DNA of 25,328 nt, from contig CALGRZ010000041.1 of NCBI GenBank assembly GCA_937880705.1, positions 1 to 25,328 on the forward strand, written 5' to 3'. Position 1 is the stretch's first letter, and each line of letters starts with the position of its first letter. Position numbers and translations under genes: made by a program. The stretch comes from an uncultured Alistipes sp. GTDB lineage: Bacteria > Bacteroidota > Bacteroidia > Bacteroidales > Rikenellaceae. The notes under the pieces are model-generated. The model ran no database searches and had not been told where the DNA came from. It saw only the letters and a program-made list of their open reading frames with translations. Shown one piece after another: positions 9,013 to 17,545 of the stretch.

Positions 9013-10791
9013 ATGAGACTATTACGCTGTATACTTGCCACGATGTTTATGTTGACAGCCGTGGCGGCGATGGCCATTGAGCCCTCGTCGGAGGTTGTCG
9101 TGGTGAATGGCAAACGCTACTATGTCCACACCATCGAGAAGGGCCATACGCTCTACTCGCTGGCCAAGGCCTATGGCGTGAGTGAGGAGGATATCATGGA
9201 GGCCAATCAGGGTCTTGAGCCCTCGGCCCTCGGTATAGGCGATAGATTGTATATCCCAGTCAGGGAGCCCTCGAAGCGTGAGGCACGGAGTGCCAAGCGC
9301 GAGGCTGCGGCGCAGGCTGCGGTGGGTGAGGGCGAGCATCTTGTGCTACCCGGCGAGACGGTCTACTCGTTGTCGCGTCGCTACGGCATCACCGAGGAGC
9401 AATTCTTCGCGTGGAACGGCATCACAGCCTCGGAGCTTAAGGCGGGCATGACGGTGCGCGTTGCCGAGGGTATAGAGAGTGCCACTGCGGAGCAACCCGT
9501 TAAGGAGGGTCGTCGTCGCAAGATGCGCGAGACGGAGCAGCGAGATGAGCGAGAGGAGCCGGTGCAGGCCGAGGAGCCGTCGGTGGAGGATCTCGCCGTG
9601 GTGCCCGAGCTTATCGACTCGCTTATGGGTCGTGGCGAGGCCGATGCATACATCTATGGTGATATGGCTCTTCTGGATAGTCTGGCTACACAGCCCCTCG
9701 ACGTGGAGTTCCTGCGCCTGGGGCGCAGCAATACGCTTAAGACGGTGCTTATGCTCCCGTTCCACATGCGAGGCAGGGTCAACCCCAATTATGTGGACTT
9801 CTATCGCGGCGTGCTGCTGGCCATGGAGGATCTCAAGAGGGAGGGCTTCGATATCGACCTTACGGTCTTCGACACGGAGAATAGCGTTACCCGCATCAAG
9901 GATATCGTCGCCTATGAGGATGCTATGCTCGATGCACAGCTCATCATCGGCCCGGTACATGAGGATGAGCTGCGCCATGTATTAAGCCATGCCGAGGATA
10001 ACAACATCCCCGTGGTTACGCCGCTGGCCGATATCGAGGGCGTGAAGAGCCCTGTGCTCTTCCAGATGCAGTCAGAGGATGACTACCGATACGAAAAGTT
10101 TAAGGAGCTGTTGAGCCCGGAGCGCGAGCTGATAACGATCTACGCTGCGAGCAACGACTACGCCTATGCTGCGGAGATGATGGCCTTGGTGGGCGATAGA
10201 GCAAATCTGAAGCTCAACTTCTCGTTCCACCGCGAGCCCTTCCTCTACTACCGCAACAACGATGGCTCGAATGGCTCGTTGTACAACCTTCAGGCACTGC
10301 TGCGTACCAATACAGCCAAGACCTTTATTGTTGTGGCGGACAAGGATACCGATATTGACCGTATACTGACCACGCTGGCCTCGCTGCGCTCCTCGATTGT
10401 GGATCGTGGTGCTGTCATTGGCGAGTATAAGGTTATCGGCAACCGTAAGTGGGCGCGTCTGGAGAATATCGACCGCCAATCCTTCTTTAAGAACAACGTG
10501 GCCTTCCTGGTGCCCTACCATGCCAAGCGTAGCGATGATGCGATACGTCTGTTTGACAGTCGCTACCTTAAGGCATACCGCTCGTTGCCCTCGATGTTCT
10601 CGTATCGAGGCTACGATGCAGCGATGATCTTCTGCCGACAGATGTTCGAGGGCTTTGACGAGGGCTTCACCGAGCAGCGTTACCAGCCCCTGGCTATGGG
10701 CTACCGCTTTGCCTTTGAGGATGGCCTCTATGTCAACACCGAGTGGGCTCTGGAGCAGTATACCAATCGCTTCACCATCCAAATTAAGTAA
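9013..10791 (+). CDS. LysM-domain protein fused to a periplasmic amino-acid-binding-like domain
   Basis: A 592-residue exported protein. A signal peptide ends near AMA (about residue 21). LysM repeat 1 covers about 36-82 (HTIEKGHTLYSLAKAYGVSEEDI), and LysM repeat 2 about 112-155 (VLPGETVYSLSRRYGITEEQF). A charged Glu/Arg-rich linker follows (about 160-195). From about residue 240 (TVLMLPFHMRG) to the end it resembles the type-1 periplasmic binding fold of branched-chain amino-acid receptors (GVLLAMEDLKREGFDI, IIGPVHEDEL). LysM domains bind peptidoglycan glycan chains, so the protein is probably held on the wall in the periplasm. No ABC permease or ATPase is nearby, so a sensing or scaffold role is as likely as transport. 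Its stop lies 2 bases before rex. Confidence 0.82.
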   Translation: MRLLRCILATMFMLTAVAAMAIEPSSEVVVVNGKRYYVHTIEKGHTLYSLAKAYGVSEEDIMEANQGLEPSALGIGDRLYIPVREPSKREARSAKREAAAQAAVGEGEHLVLPGETVYSLSRRYGITEEQFFAWNGITASELKAGMTVRVAEGIESATAEQPVKEGRRRKMRETEQRDEREEPVQAEEPSVEDLAVVPELIDSLMGRGEADAYIYGDMALLDSLATQPLDVEFLRLGRSNTLKTVLMLPFHMRGRVNPNYVDFYRGVLLAMEDLKREGFDIDLTVFDTENSVTRIKDIVAYEDAMLDAQLIIGPVHEDELRHVLSHAEDNNIPVVTPLADIEGVKSPVLFQMQSEDDYRYEKFKELLSPERELITIYAASNDYAYAAEMMALVGDRANLKLNFSFHREPFLYYRNNDGSNGSLYNLQALLRTNTAKTFIVVADKDTDIDRILTTLASLRSSIVDRGAVIGEYKVIGNRKWARLENIDRQSFFKNNVAFLVPYHAKRSDDAIRLFDSRYLKAYRSLPSMFSYRGYDAAMIFCRQMFEGFDEGFTEQRYQPLAMGYRFAFEDGLYVNTEWALEQYTNRFTIQIK

Positions 10792-10793
10792 CT

Positions 10794-11444
10794 ATGGCTA
10801 ACAACATACAATCACCCATACCCGAGAAGACCATCGAGCGTTTGAGCGAGTACCGTCGTACGCTGCTCAAGTGCCATGCCCAGGGTATCACGCATATCTT
10901 CTCGCACGTCTTGGCGGGTATGCATGGCATCACCGCCGTGCAGGTGCGCCGCGACTTGATGCTCATCGGCTTTTCGAGCGATACGAAGAAGGGTTACGAT
11001 GTTAAGGTGCTTATCGACTTTATCAACAACATCCTCTATAGCGAGCAGCCGATGAACATGGCCATCATAGGTATGGGACACCTCGGTCAGGCTATCACCA
11101 AGTACTTCAACGGCAAGGGCCTTAAGTTGCGTATTACGGCCGCCTTTGATGTTGACAAGACGAAGGTGGGCCACCTGATCGATAGTATACCTTGCTACCA
11201 TATAGATGAGTTTGAGAGGCGCGTTGAGGAGATGGATATCAGCATCGCCATCGTGTCGTCACCCACGTCGGTGGCCTCCACGCTGGTGCTCCCCATCATC
11301 AATGCCGGCATCAAGGGCGTTCTGAACTTCACCTCGGCACCGCTGAACTTCCCACAGGGCATCGTTGTCGAGAACTACGATATCACCACACTTCTTGAGA
11401 AGGTAGCCTACTTCGTAAAGGTTGCCGAGGAGAGCAATAACTAA
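10794..11444 (+). CDS. rex: redox-sensing transcriptional repressor Rex
   Basis: A 216-residue protein of usual Rex length. The N-terminal winged helix (about 8-75) contains the Rex stretch ITAVQVRRDLMLIGF, and a Rossmann fold follows with the glycine loop GMGHLGQA at 93-100. The C-terminal LNFTSAPLNFP and the final domain-swap helix (LEKVAYFVKV) are also typical. Rex homodimers bind promoters of fermentation and respiration genes when NADH is low and let go when NADH is high. It sits between the LysM gene and ribF with 2-base gaps on both sides, so it is clearly co-transcribed with a flavin-cofactor gene. No Rex box was recognised in the window. Confidence 0.95.
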   Translation: MANNIQSPIPEKTIERLSEYRRTLLKCHAQGITHIFSHVLAGMHGITAVQVRRDLMLIGFSSDTKKGYDVKVLIDFINNILYSEQPMNMAIIGMGHLGQAITKYFNGKGLKLRITAAFDVDKTKVGHLIDSIPCYHIDEFERRVEEMDISIAIVSSPTSVASTLVLPIINAGIKGVLNFTSAPLNFPQGIVVENYDITTLLEKVAYFVKVAEESNN

Positions 11445-11446
11445 CA

Positions 11447-12184
11447 ATGGCACTCTACTACGGTTTCGATGCCCTGCAGGAGCTACACCCTACGGTTGTC
11501 ACCGTGGGCTCGTTTGATGGTGTTCATGCGGGACACCATAGGCTGCTGGGGCAACTTAAGGCTATGGCCGAGAGGCTCTCGGCAAGGAGTGTTGTTGTCA
11601 CCTTCGAGCCCCATCCCCGTATCGCCATGCATCGTGACGAGGGGCTTAAGCTGCTCACCACGGTCGAGGAGCGCACTCTGCTGCTGGAGCGTTACGGCAT
11701 AGATTGTGTCGTCGTGGCGCACTTCGATGAGGAGTTCCGCCGCCAGAGCTACGCAGCCTTTGTGCGTGACTGCCTTGTTGGCCGATTGGGTATGGTGGGT
11801 ATGGTCGTGGGCTATAACCACCGCTTCGGCAAGGGTAGCGAGGGCAGCTACGATAGCCTTGTCCCTCTTGCCCGGGAGTACGGCTTTGAGGTGGAGCGTG
11901 TCGAGCAGTATACCGACACGGGCGATAAGGTCAGCTCAACGGTGGTGCGAAGGCTCATAGAGCAGGGCGATGTGGAGCGTGCCCGACAGATGCTGGCGCA
12001 CCCCTATATAATAATAGGTATGGCTCACGAGGGTGTGCTGATAGTCGAGGATAGCTATAAGCTGTTGGTTGGCGATGGCGAGTACTCGGCAGTGGTTAAC
12101 GGCCGAGCTACACAGGTTGAGATAGTAGGTCGCACCATCCGCTTTAGCGACGATGTAAAGGGCAGTGTTGTTGTCGAACTATAA
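11447..12184 (+). CDS. ribF: RibF-type FMN adenylyltransferase lacking a normal riboflavin kinase domain
   Basis: A 245-residue protein; bifunctional RibF is usually about 300-320. The FAD synthetase (nucleotidyltransferase) half is complete: GSFDGVHAGHHRLL (21-34) with the H-x-G-H motif, EPHPR (54-58), VVGYNHRFGKG (120-130) and SSTVVRRL (163-170). After the usual linker, RQMLAHPYIIIG (about 180-191), a riboflavin kinase barrel of about 130 residues with a P-T-A-N motif should follow. Instead there are about 55 residues (GVLIVEDSYKLLVGDGEYSAVVNG and on) that keep a few barrel-like strands but no P-T-A-N and no obvious catalytic region. The next gene begins 14 bases later, so there is no hidden remainder. 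It probably adenylates FMN to FAD; FMN supply would need another kinase. Confidence 0.83.
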   Translation: MALYYGFDALQELHPTVVTVGSFDGVHAGHHRLLGQLKAMAERLSARSVVVTFEPHPRIAMHRDEGLKLLTTVEERTLLLERYGIDCVVVAHFDEEFRRQSYAAFVRDCLVGRLGMVGMVVGYNHRFGKGSEGSYDSLVPLAREYGFEVERVEQYTDTGDKVSSTVVRRLIEQGDVERARQMLAHPYIIIGMAHEGVLIVEDSYKLLVGDGEYSAVVNGRATQVEIVGRTIRFSDDVKGSVVVEL

Positions 12185-12198
12185 AAGAGATATGCTAT

Positions 12199-12600
12199 AT
12201 GAAGAGCTTTGAAACCAATATTCGAGTGGAGTATCACCACACCGACCAGATGGGTATTGTGCACCACTCCAACTATGTCAAGTTTTTTGAGGTGGCTCGC
12301 ACCGAGTGGCTTCGCGCTATCGGCCTCACCTATAAGGAGATGGAGCGCCGTGGTGTTATGATGCCCATTGTCGAGGTCAACATCAAATACCGCCAGCCGG
12401 CCTACTACGACGAGCTGATAAGGGTCAAGGCCATGGTCGACGAGTTGCCTATGGCTCGTATGGTCTTTAGATATGAGATCTACGGCGAGGATGGTCGTGA
12501 CATTGCAAGTGGCTCGACAACGCTGGGCTTTATCGACAGTCAGACACGCCGTCCGCAGCGAGCACCCAAGTGGTTGATGGAGGTGCTCCAGAGGGAGTAA
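12199..12600 (+). CDS. YbgC/FadM-type acyl-CoA thioesterase (hot-dog fold)
   Basis: A 133-residue single hot-dog-fold protein of the 4-hydroxybenzoyl-CoA thioesterase group. The family start is visible as VEYHHTDQMGIVHHSNYVKFFEVARTEWL, with the catalytic Asp16 in the T-D-Q-M-G motif and the H-x-N-Y that follows. It would hydrolyse short or medium acyl-CoA thioesters in the cytoplasm; the substrate is unknown. It is the last gene of the exonuclease-LysM-rex-ribF run (14-base gap from ribF) and is followed by a terminator. YbgC homologues elsewhere often sit with Tol-Pal genes, which are not present here. Confidence 0.88.
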   Translation: MKSFETNIRVEYHHTDQMGIVHHSNYVKFFEVARTEWLRAIGLTYKEMERRGVMMPIVEVNIKYRQPAYYDELIRVKAMVDELPMARMVFRYEIYGEDGRDIASGSTTLGFIDSQTRRPQRAPKWLMEVLQRE

Positions 12601-12617
12601 CTCCTCGGTAAACATAA

Positions 12618-12652
12618 AAAGCGGGACTATCCGAAAAGGATGGTCCCGCTTT
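12618..12652. terminator. bidirectional terminator between thioesterase gene and htpG
   Basis: AAAGCGGGACTATCC and GGATGGTCCCGCTTT form a 15-bp stem around GAAAA with one G-T wobble. The minus-strand transcript (htpG) ends in a clean run of T. The plus-strand side has TTT only, but the position between convergent genes supports use in both directions. Confidence 0.82.
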
Positions 12653-12670
12653 GGTTATGTTGTGGGAGTG

Positions 12671-14728
12671 TTACTCGATAAGCGATATGCTTCGCTGGAT
12701 AAACTCCGTGAGGTTCTTACCCTTGAGCATGCCATTCGAGAGCAGTGCGAGGTCGATTATCTGGCGCACCTTGCTATTCTCGCGGCCAATCTCGGCCAGT
12801 CGGCCGTTGCGCTCGTCGCGCAGCTCCACGACACGCTTCGAGAGGCTCTCGCGCATCTCGCGCTCCTCGGTGGTGAGCTCCTCCTCCTTCTTGCCCTTCA
12901 CCGTCTCCTCGAAGCGGCTCTCCTCCTGCTCGGCGGCGGTGATCTTCTTGCCTATGGTACGCAGCTTATCGCCGTAGGCCGTCTCCACCTCGCCAAGGAT
13001 GTCGAGCACGATGGGGTGGTTGCCATTCACGGTGATGGTGAAGTTGTCGGGCATCTCGCCGTAGAAGCGGCTCATCTGGCCACCACTCACCTCGGCCATC
13101 TCCTTCATACGACGCATAAACTCGTTCTGGGTGATGACCACGGGTGCCTCCTCCTTCGACATAGCCTCGAACGATACGTTGTAGTGTATCTTCTCGTCGG
13201 TGGGCAGCTGGCTCTCGAATACGGGGCGCATGATCTGCTGCTGCTCCGAGGTCAGCGACATCGCCTGACGTGTCTGCTTGCGGATGAGGTTGTCCACAAC
13301 ATCCGAGTCAACACGCACAAAGCGTACCTTCTCGTGTTTCGACTCGTAGTACTGTATGTAGTGGTTGTCCAGCTGGCCGTTCATCTCCAGAATGTCGTAT
13401 CCCTTGGCCTTGGCAGCCTCAACAAACGAGTCCTTGCCGATGGGGTCATCCACATAGAGCATGATGATGTTGTCGTCCTTGTCGGTCTGCTCGGCCTTAA
13501 CCCTCTCGGTGTACTCCTCGGCGGTGTAGTACTTGCCCTCGATCGACTTCCAGAGCATGAAGCCCTGTGACTTCTCGGCAAACTTCTCGTCGGTGAGCAT
13601 GCCGTACTGGATAAATATCTTCAGGTCGTCCCACTTCTGCTCGTAGTCGGGGCGCATGGTGTTGAAGAGCTCCTGCAGGCGGTCTGCCACCTTGCGGGTT
13701 ATGTATCCCGAGATCTTCTTTACGTTGGAGTCGCTCTGCAGGTAGCTGCGCGAGACGTTCAGCGGGATGTCGGGTGAGTCGATGACACCATGCAGCAGGG
13801 TCAGGTACTCGGGTACGATGCCGTTAACCTCGTCGGTGACGAATACCTGGTTCGAGTAGAGCTGTATGCGGTTCTTCTGAATCTCGAAGTTGTTGCGTAT
13901 CTTCGGGAAGTAGAGTATACCCGTGAGGTTGAAGGGGTAGTCGATGTTGAGGTGGATGTAGAACAACGGCTCCTCGCTCATGGGGTAGAGGTCGGCATAG
14001 AAGGCCTTGTACTCCTCCTCGCTAATCTCCGTGGGCTTGCGTGTCCACAGGGGTGTGGTGTCGTTGATGATGTTATCCTCGTCGGTATCCTGATACTTGC
14101 CGTCGCGCCACTCGCTCTTCTTGCCAAAGGCGATGGGTATGGGCAGGAAGTGGCAGTACTTGCGCAGCAGACGCTCAATCTCGGCCTTCTGCGTGTACTC
14201 GGTGCACTCCTCGGAGATGTGCAGCACGATGCGTGTGCCTCGGTCGAGCTTCTCGTCGAGGCTCTCCATCTCGAACTCGGGCGAGCCGTTGCAGCTCCAG
14301 TGCACGCTCTTCTCCTGCTGGCGGAACGACTGCGAGAAGATCTCCACGCGGTCGGCTACCATGAACGATGAGTAGAAGCCGAGGCCGAAGTGTCCGATGA
14401 TGGCCTGATCCTTATACTTGGCCATAAACTCCTCGGCACCCGAGAAGGCTATCTGGTTAATGTATCTGTCGAGCTCCTCCTCCGACATGCCGATACCTCG
14501 GTCGGTGATTGTCAGGGTCTTGGCCTCGCTGTCTACGGCGATGCGTATGGTCAGGTCACCCAGCTCACCCTCGGCCTCACCCTTTGACGACAGGGTCTTG
14601 AGCTTTTGTGTGGCATCCACGGCATTTGAGACCAGCTCACGCAGGAAGATCTCGTGATCCGAGTATAGGAACTTCTTGATTACAGGGAAGATGTTTTCGG
14701 TTGTAACACCAATTTTTCCGTTTTTCAT
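12671..14728 (-). CDS. htpG: molecular chaperone HtpG (bacterial Hsp90)
   Basis: A 685-residue protein, slightly longer than E. coli HtpG. The N-terminal GHKL ATPase domain is unmistakable: FLRELVSNAVDA (Mg-binding Glu and Asn), TDRGIGMSEEEL, and HFGLGFYSSFMVAD. A middle domain contains PLFYIHLNIDYPFNLTGILYFPK and a conserved VSRSYLQ stretch with the gamma-phosphate arginine. The C-terminal dimerisation part ends in FIQRSISLIE and has an acidic/basic coiled stretch (EQEESRFEETVKGKKEEE). It is an ATP-driven cytoplasmic folding chaperone, usually heat-inducible. The upstream region has a sigma-54-like promoter with nearby palindromic sites, listed separately. It is the only gene in its transcription unit. 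Confidence 0.97.
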   Translation of the reverse strand: MKNGKIGVTTENIFPVIKKFLYSDHEIFLRELVSNAVDATQKLKTLSSKGEAEGELGDLTIRIAVDSEAKTLTITDRGIGMSEEELDRYINQIAFSGAEEFMAKYKDQAIIGHFGLGFYSSFMVADRVEIFSQSFRQQEKSVHWSCNGSPEFEMESLDEKLDRGTRIVLHISEECTEYTQKAEIERLLRKYCHFLPIPIAFGKKSEWRDGKYQDTDEDNIINDTTPLWTRKPTEISEEEYKAFYADLYPMSEEPLFYIHLNIDYPFNLTGILYFPKIRNNFEIQKNRIQLYSNQVFVTDEVNGIVPEYLTLLHGVIDSPDIPLNVSRSYLQSDSNVKKISGYITRKVADRLQELFNTMRPDYEQKWDDLKIFIQYGMLTDEKFAEKSQGFMLWKSIEGKYYTAEEYTERVKAEQTDKDDNIIMLYVDDPIGKDSFVEAAKAKGYDILEMNGQLDNHYIQYYESKHEKVRFVRVDSDVVDNLIRKQTRQAMSLTSEQQQIMRPVFESQLPTDEKIHYNVSFEAMSKEEAPVVITQNEFMRRMKEMAEVSGGQMSRFYGEMPDNFTITVNGNHPIVLDILGEVETAYGDKLRTIGKKITAAEQEESRFEETVKGKKEEELTTEEREMRESLSKRVVELRDERNGRLAEIGRENSKVRQIIDLALLSNGMLKGKNLTEFIQRSISLIE

Positions 14729-14783
14729 TGTTCTATAATTTTAGTTTATTATCTGCATTTTGCGAAGACTACAATAGGCCACG

Positions 14784-14798
14784 GCAAATGGTATGCCA
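14784..14798 (-). promoter_or_regulatory. sigma-54-like (-24/-12) promoter of htpG
   Basis: On the minus strand the site reads TGGCATACCATTTGC. GG and GC are separated by exactly 10 bases and the sequence fits the TGGCAYR-N4-TTGC consensus of RpoN promoters. A start site about 12 bases past the GC would leave a leader of about 44 bases before the htpG ATG. No TAnnTTTG promoter was seen in this gap. The assignment is by pattern only. Confidence 0.5.
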
Positions 14799-14809
14799 AG
14801 CCGTTGTAA

Positions 14810-14835
14810 CTGACATTTTGTCAGAGAGTGTGACA
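14810..14835 (-). promoter_or_regulatory. TGTCA/TGACA operator cluster upstream of htpG
   Basis: A 15-bp perfect palindrome lies at 14810-14824 (CTGACA, three bases, TGTCAG). A third TGACA half-site is at 14831-14835, 20 bp, about two turns, from the matching half of the palindrome. The cluster lies 12 bases upstream of the -24 element, a suitable place for an activator or repressor of the htpG promoter. Confidence 0.5.
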
Positions 14836-14868
14836 CGGTGCGTTTGGATGTGTTGAGCGTAGATGCAA

Positions 14869-14912
14869 CAACGAAGAGGGTGCTACCGCGATGGATAGCA
14901 CCCTCTTCGTTG
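14869..14912 (-). terminator. terminator of pheT
   Basis: AACGAAGAGGGTGCTA (14870-14885) pairs perfectly with 14896-14911 around a 10-base loop, and C14869-G14912 extends the stem to 17 bp. It lies 40 bases past the pheT stop on the minus strand and before the htpG promoter. The T tract is weak, but stem length and position support a terminator. Confidence 0.75.
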
Positions 14913-14951
14913 GTTGTTATGGTCAGCCGATAGGTGTTTCGGTAGCCTCGG

Positions 14952-17417
14952 CTACTTTCTCACCTCGGCACCGGCCTTCTGCTCGAATTGGCTCTGCAGG
15001 TTGGCCATCGTGCGCTCGATCTGCTTGTCGGTCAGCGTCTGGTTCTTATCCTCGAGGATGAAGCTCAGGGCGTACGACTTCTTGCCCTCGGGCAGCTTGT
15101 CGCCCTCGTAAACATCGAACAGCGATACCGACTTCAGGAGCTTCTTCTCCGTGGCAAAGGCGATAGAGCGCAGCTGCGAGAACGACACACCCTTGTCGAC
15201 GAGCAGTGCCAAGTCGCGCTTAACCTCGGGGAACTTCGACAGCTCCTTGAACTGTATCTTTGACTTCTTGGTCATCTTGATAAGCTGGTCGAAGTCGATC
15301 TCGGCGAAGTATACATCCTGCTTGATATCGAACTTCTTACGCACCGCAGGCGATACAACGCCCATGCGTACCACCTCCTTGGGGCCCTGCTTGAAGACGA
15401 TGGCGTCGGCATAGAGGTCACAGGCAAGGCTCTCTGACTGCAAGGCGTAGATATCAACGCCAAAACGCTTCAGCAGCTTCTCGACCATGGCTCGCAGGGT
15501 GAAGAACGACGAGCCCTCGGCCTTGCTGTTCCACGACAGCTGTGTGGCCTGACCCGTCACGGTGATTGCCAGACGGTAGCTCTCCTCGTACTTGGCCAGG
15601 GCGTTCTCCTCCGAGGCCTTCTCCGCAGCGTAGGCGTAGCAGTTGCCCACCTCGTACATCTTGAGGTTCTGGTTGCGACGGTTGACGTTCAGCTCGACAG
15701 CCTCCAGAGCGTTGAACATCAGCGTCTGGCGCATTACGTTGAGGTCCTGCGACAGAGGGTTCATAATCCTCACGCAACGCTCCACGGGGTATGACTGCGA
15801 GGCCTCGTAGTACGACGCCTTGGTCAGCGAGTTGGACATGATCTCGGTATAGCCATTCGAGGTGAGGAAGTCCGAGGCTACGTTCTGCAGACGTGCCTTG
15901 TCGGGCTTCGGCGCATACGACAGCGTTGAGTTGACGTGGTCCGAGATCTCGATGTTGTTGTAGCCATATACGCGCAGTACATCCTCCACCAGGTCGGCCT
16001 CGCGCTGTACATCTACGCGGTAGGGAGGCACGGCAACCTTCAGCACATCGCCCTCACGACCGCGTACCTCGACCTCCAGTGCCGAGAGTATGGTGAGTAT
16101 GGTCTGCTCGGGTATCTGCTTGCCGATAAGACGGCATGCGCGCTCCAGCGAGAAGTCAAACTCGAAGTGTGCTGCGGGGGTGGGGTTGATGTCGATAATC
16201 TCCGATGTTATGCGACCACCGGCCAGCTCCTGCATAAGCATCGCTGCGCGCTTCAGGGCGTAGACCTGGATATTGGGGTCGATACCGCGCTCGAAGCGGA
16301 ACGAGGCATCGGTGTTGAGGCCGAAACGCTTGGCCGTCTTACGCACCCACACGGGGTGGAAGTATGCACTCTCGATAAAGACATTTACCGTCTCATCCGA
16401 GATGCCCGAGTCCAGACCGCCATAGACACCGGCGATACACATGGGTCGCTCGGCCGAGCATATCATAAGGTCGTTGGCTGTGAGCGTGCGCTCCACGCCA
16501 TCCAGCGTTACAAACTTCTCGCCCTCCTCGGCCGAGCGAACAACCACCTTGCCACCCTCGATCTTGTCGGCATCGAAGGCGTGGAGAGGCTGTCCCAGCT
16601 CGAAGAGTACATAGTTGGTGATATCCACCAGGTTGTTCTTGGGGTTGATGCCTGCGGCGCGTAGCTCATTCTGCATCCACTCGGGTGAGGGTGCTATCTT
16701 GCAGCCACTCACGGTGATACCGGCATAGCGGGGGGCTGCCTCGCTATTCTTCACCTCCACGGTGATGGTGCGCGACTTATCGTCAACCTTGAAGCCATCC
16801 ACCGAGGGCAGCTTCAGCTCGGCCTTCTCGCCACGCGAGCGCAGGTAGGCCACCAGGTCGCGGGCAACGCCGATGTGCGATGCAGCATCTACGCGGTTGG
16901 GTGTCAGGCCTATGCCGATAAGGTAGTCGTCGGCGATGTGCAGATACTCCTTGGCAGGTGTGCCCACAACGGCCTCTGCGGGCAGCTCCATGATACCCTC
17001 ATGGTTGCGGCCGATGCCCAGCTCATCCTCTGCGCAGAGCATGCCCAGTGACTCGACACCGCGGATCTTGCTGCGCTTGATCTTAAACTCCTCATCCGAG
17101 TCGATGGGGTAGAGCACCGAGCCTACGGTGGCACACATCACCTTAAGACCCTTGCGGCAGTTGGCGGCACCGCAGACAATCTGCAACGGAGCCTCGCCAC
17201 CTACATCGACGGTGGTGATGTGCAGGTGGTCAGAGTCGGGGTGATCCTCGCAGGTGAGTACCTCGCCCACAACAACACCCTTAAGACCGCCCTTGATGGT
17301 CTCAATCTTCTCGAAGTCCTCGACCTCCAGGCCGAGCTCGGTGAGTATTTCGGCAATGCGCTCGGCCGACAGGTCGGTCTCGATATAACGCTTAAGCCAG
17401 TTATAAGATACGTTCAT
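14952..17417 (-). CDS. pheT: phenylalanyl-tRNA synthetase beta subunit
   Basis: An 821-residue protein of normal bacterial length. Domains in order: an N-terminal helix (MNVSYNWLKRYIETDLS); an OB-fold tRNA-binding-like domain at about 40-150 (VVVGEVLTCEDHPDSDHLHITTVDVG); a B3/B4 editing domain (about 210-390) with ITNYVLFELGQPLHAFDADKI; the B5 and catalytic-like domains (about 400-700) with RFERGID and VEDVLRVYGYNNI; and a C-terminal ferredoxin-fold anticodon-binding domain (about 725-821) with FPEVKRDLALLVD. With PheS (not in the window) it forms the alpha2-beta2 enzyme that charges tRNA-Phe and edits mis-made Tyr-tRNA. A -7 box lies upstream in the gap from the transporter gene. Confidence 0.97.
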   Translation of the reverse strand: MNVSYNWLKRYIETDLSAERIAEILTELGLEVEDFEKIETIKGGLKGVVVGEVLTCEDHPDSDHLHITTVDVGGEAPLQIVCGAANCRKGLKVMCATVGSVLYPIDSDEEFKIKRSKIRGVESLGMLCAEDELGIGRNHEGIMELPAEAVVGTPAKEYLHIADDYLIGIGLTPNRVDAASHIGVARDLVAYLRSRGEKAELKLPSVDGFKVDDKSRTITVEVKNSEAAPRYAGITVSGCKIAPSPEWMQNELRAAGINPKNNLVDITNYVLFELGQPLHAFDADKIEGGKVVVRSAEEGEKFVTLDGVERTLTANDLMICSAERPMCIAGVYGGLDSGISDETVNVFIESAYFHPVWVRKTAKRFGLNTDASFRFERGIDPNIQVYALKRAAMLMQELAGGRITSEIIDINPTPAAHFEFDFSLERACRLIGKQIPEQTILTILSALEVEVRGREGDVLKVAVPPYRVDVQREADLVEDVLRVYGYNNIEISDHVNSTLSYAPKPDKARLQNVASDFLTSNGYTEIMSNSLTKASYYEASQSYPVERCVRIMNPLSQDLNVMRQTLMFNALEAVELNVNRRNQNLKMYEVGNCYAYAAEKASEENALAKYEESYRLAITVTGQATQLSWNSKAEGSSFFTLRAMVEKLLKRFGVDIYALQSESLACDLYADAIVFKQGPKEVVRMGVVSPAVRKKFDIKQDVYFAEIDFDQLIKMTKKSKIQFKELSKFPEVKRDLALLVDKGVSFSQLRSIAFATEKKLLKSVSLFDVYEGDKLPEGKKSYALSFILEDKNQTLTDKQIERTMANLQSQFEQKAGAEVRK

Positions 17418-17476
17418 ATTGTATGTTTTTTAGTTATTCGTCACTGCTTCGTGCGCGCGACACGCACACAATCATG

Positions 17477-17484
17477 CAAAGATA
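17477..17484 (-). promoter_or_regulatory. candidate -7 box for pheT
   Basis: On the minus strand the bases read TATCTTTG, a perfect TAnnTTTG match, about 60 bases before the pheT start. The upstream -33 TTTG is not present at the expected distance, so the promoter is only half supported. Its position in the 128-base gap after the transporter gene suggests that pheT has its own start. Confidence 0.5.
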
Positions 17485-17545
17485 GTAAAAAAAGTTGAAT
17501 ACCGATGTGGCGCGGGCAGAAAATAATCTCGCGCGACGTGTGTTG

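Noticed and set aside
12000..12198. Frameshift that would hide the riboflavin kinase domain of ribF
   Set aside because: Only 14 bases separate the ribF stop from the next gene, so there is no room for the missing 75 or so residues in any frame.
12662..13570. 302-residue plus-strand frame opposite htpG
   Set aside because: It is antisense to a clear, conserved htpG gene and reflects codon bias; its sequence is Leu/His/Val-rich without domains.
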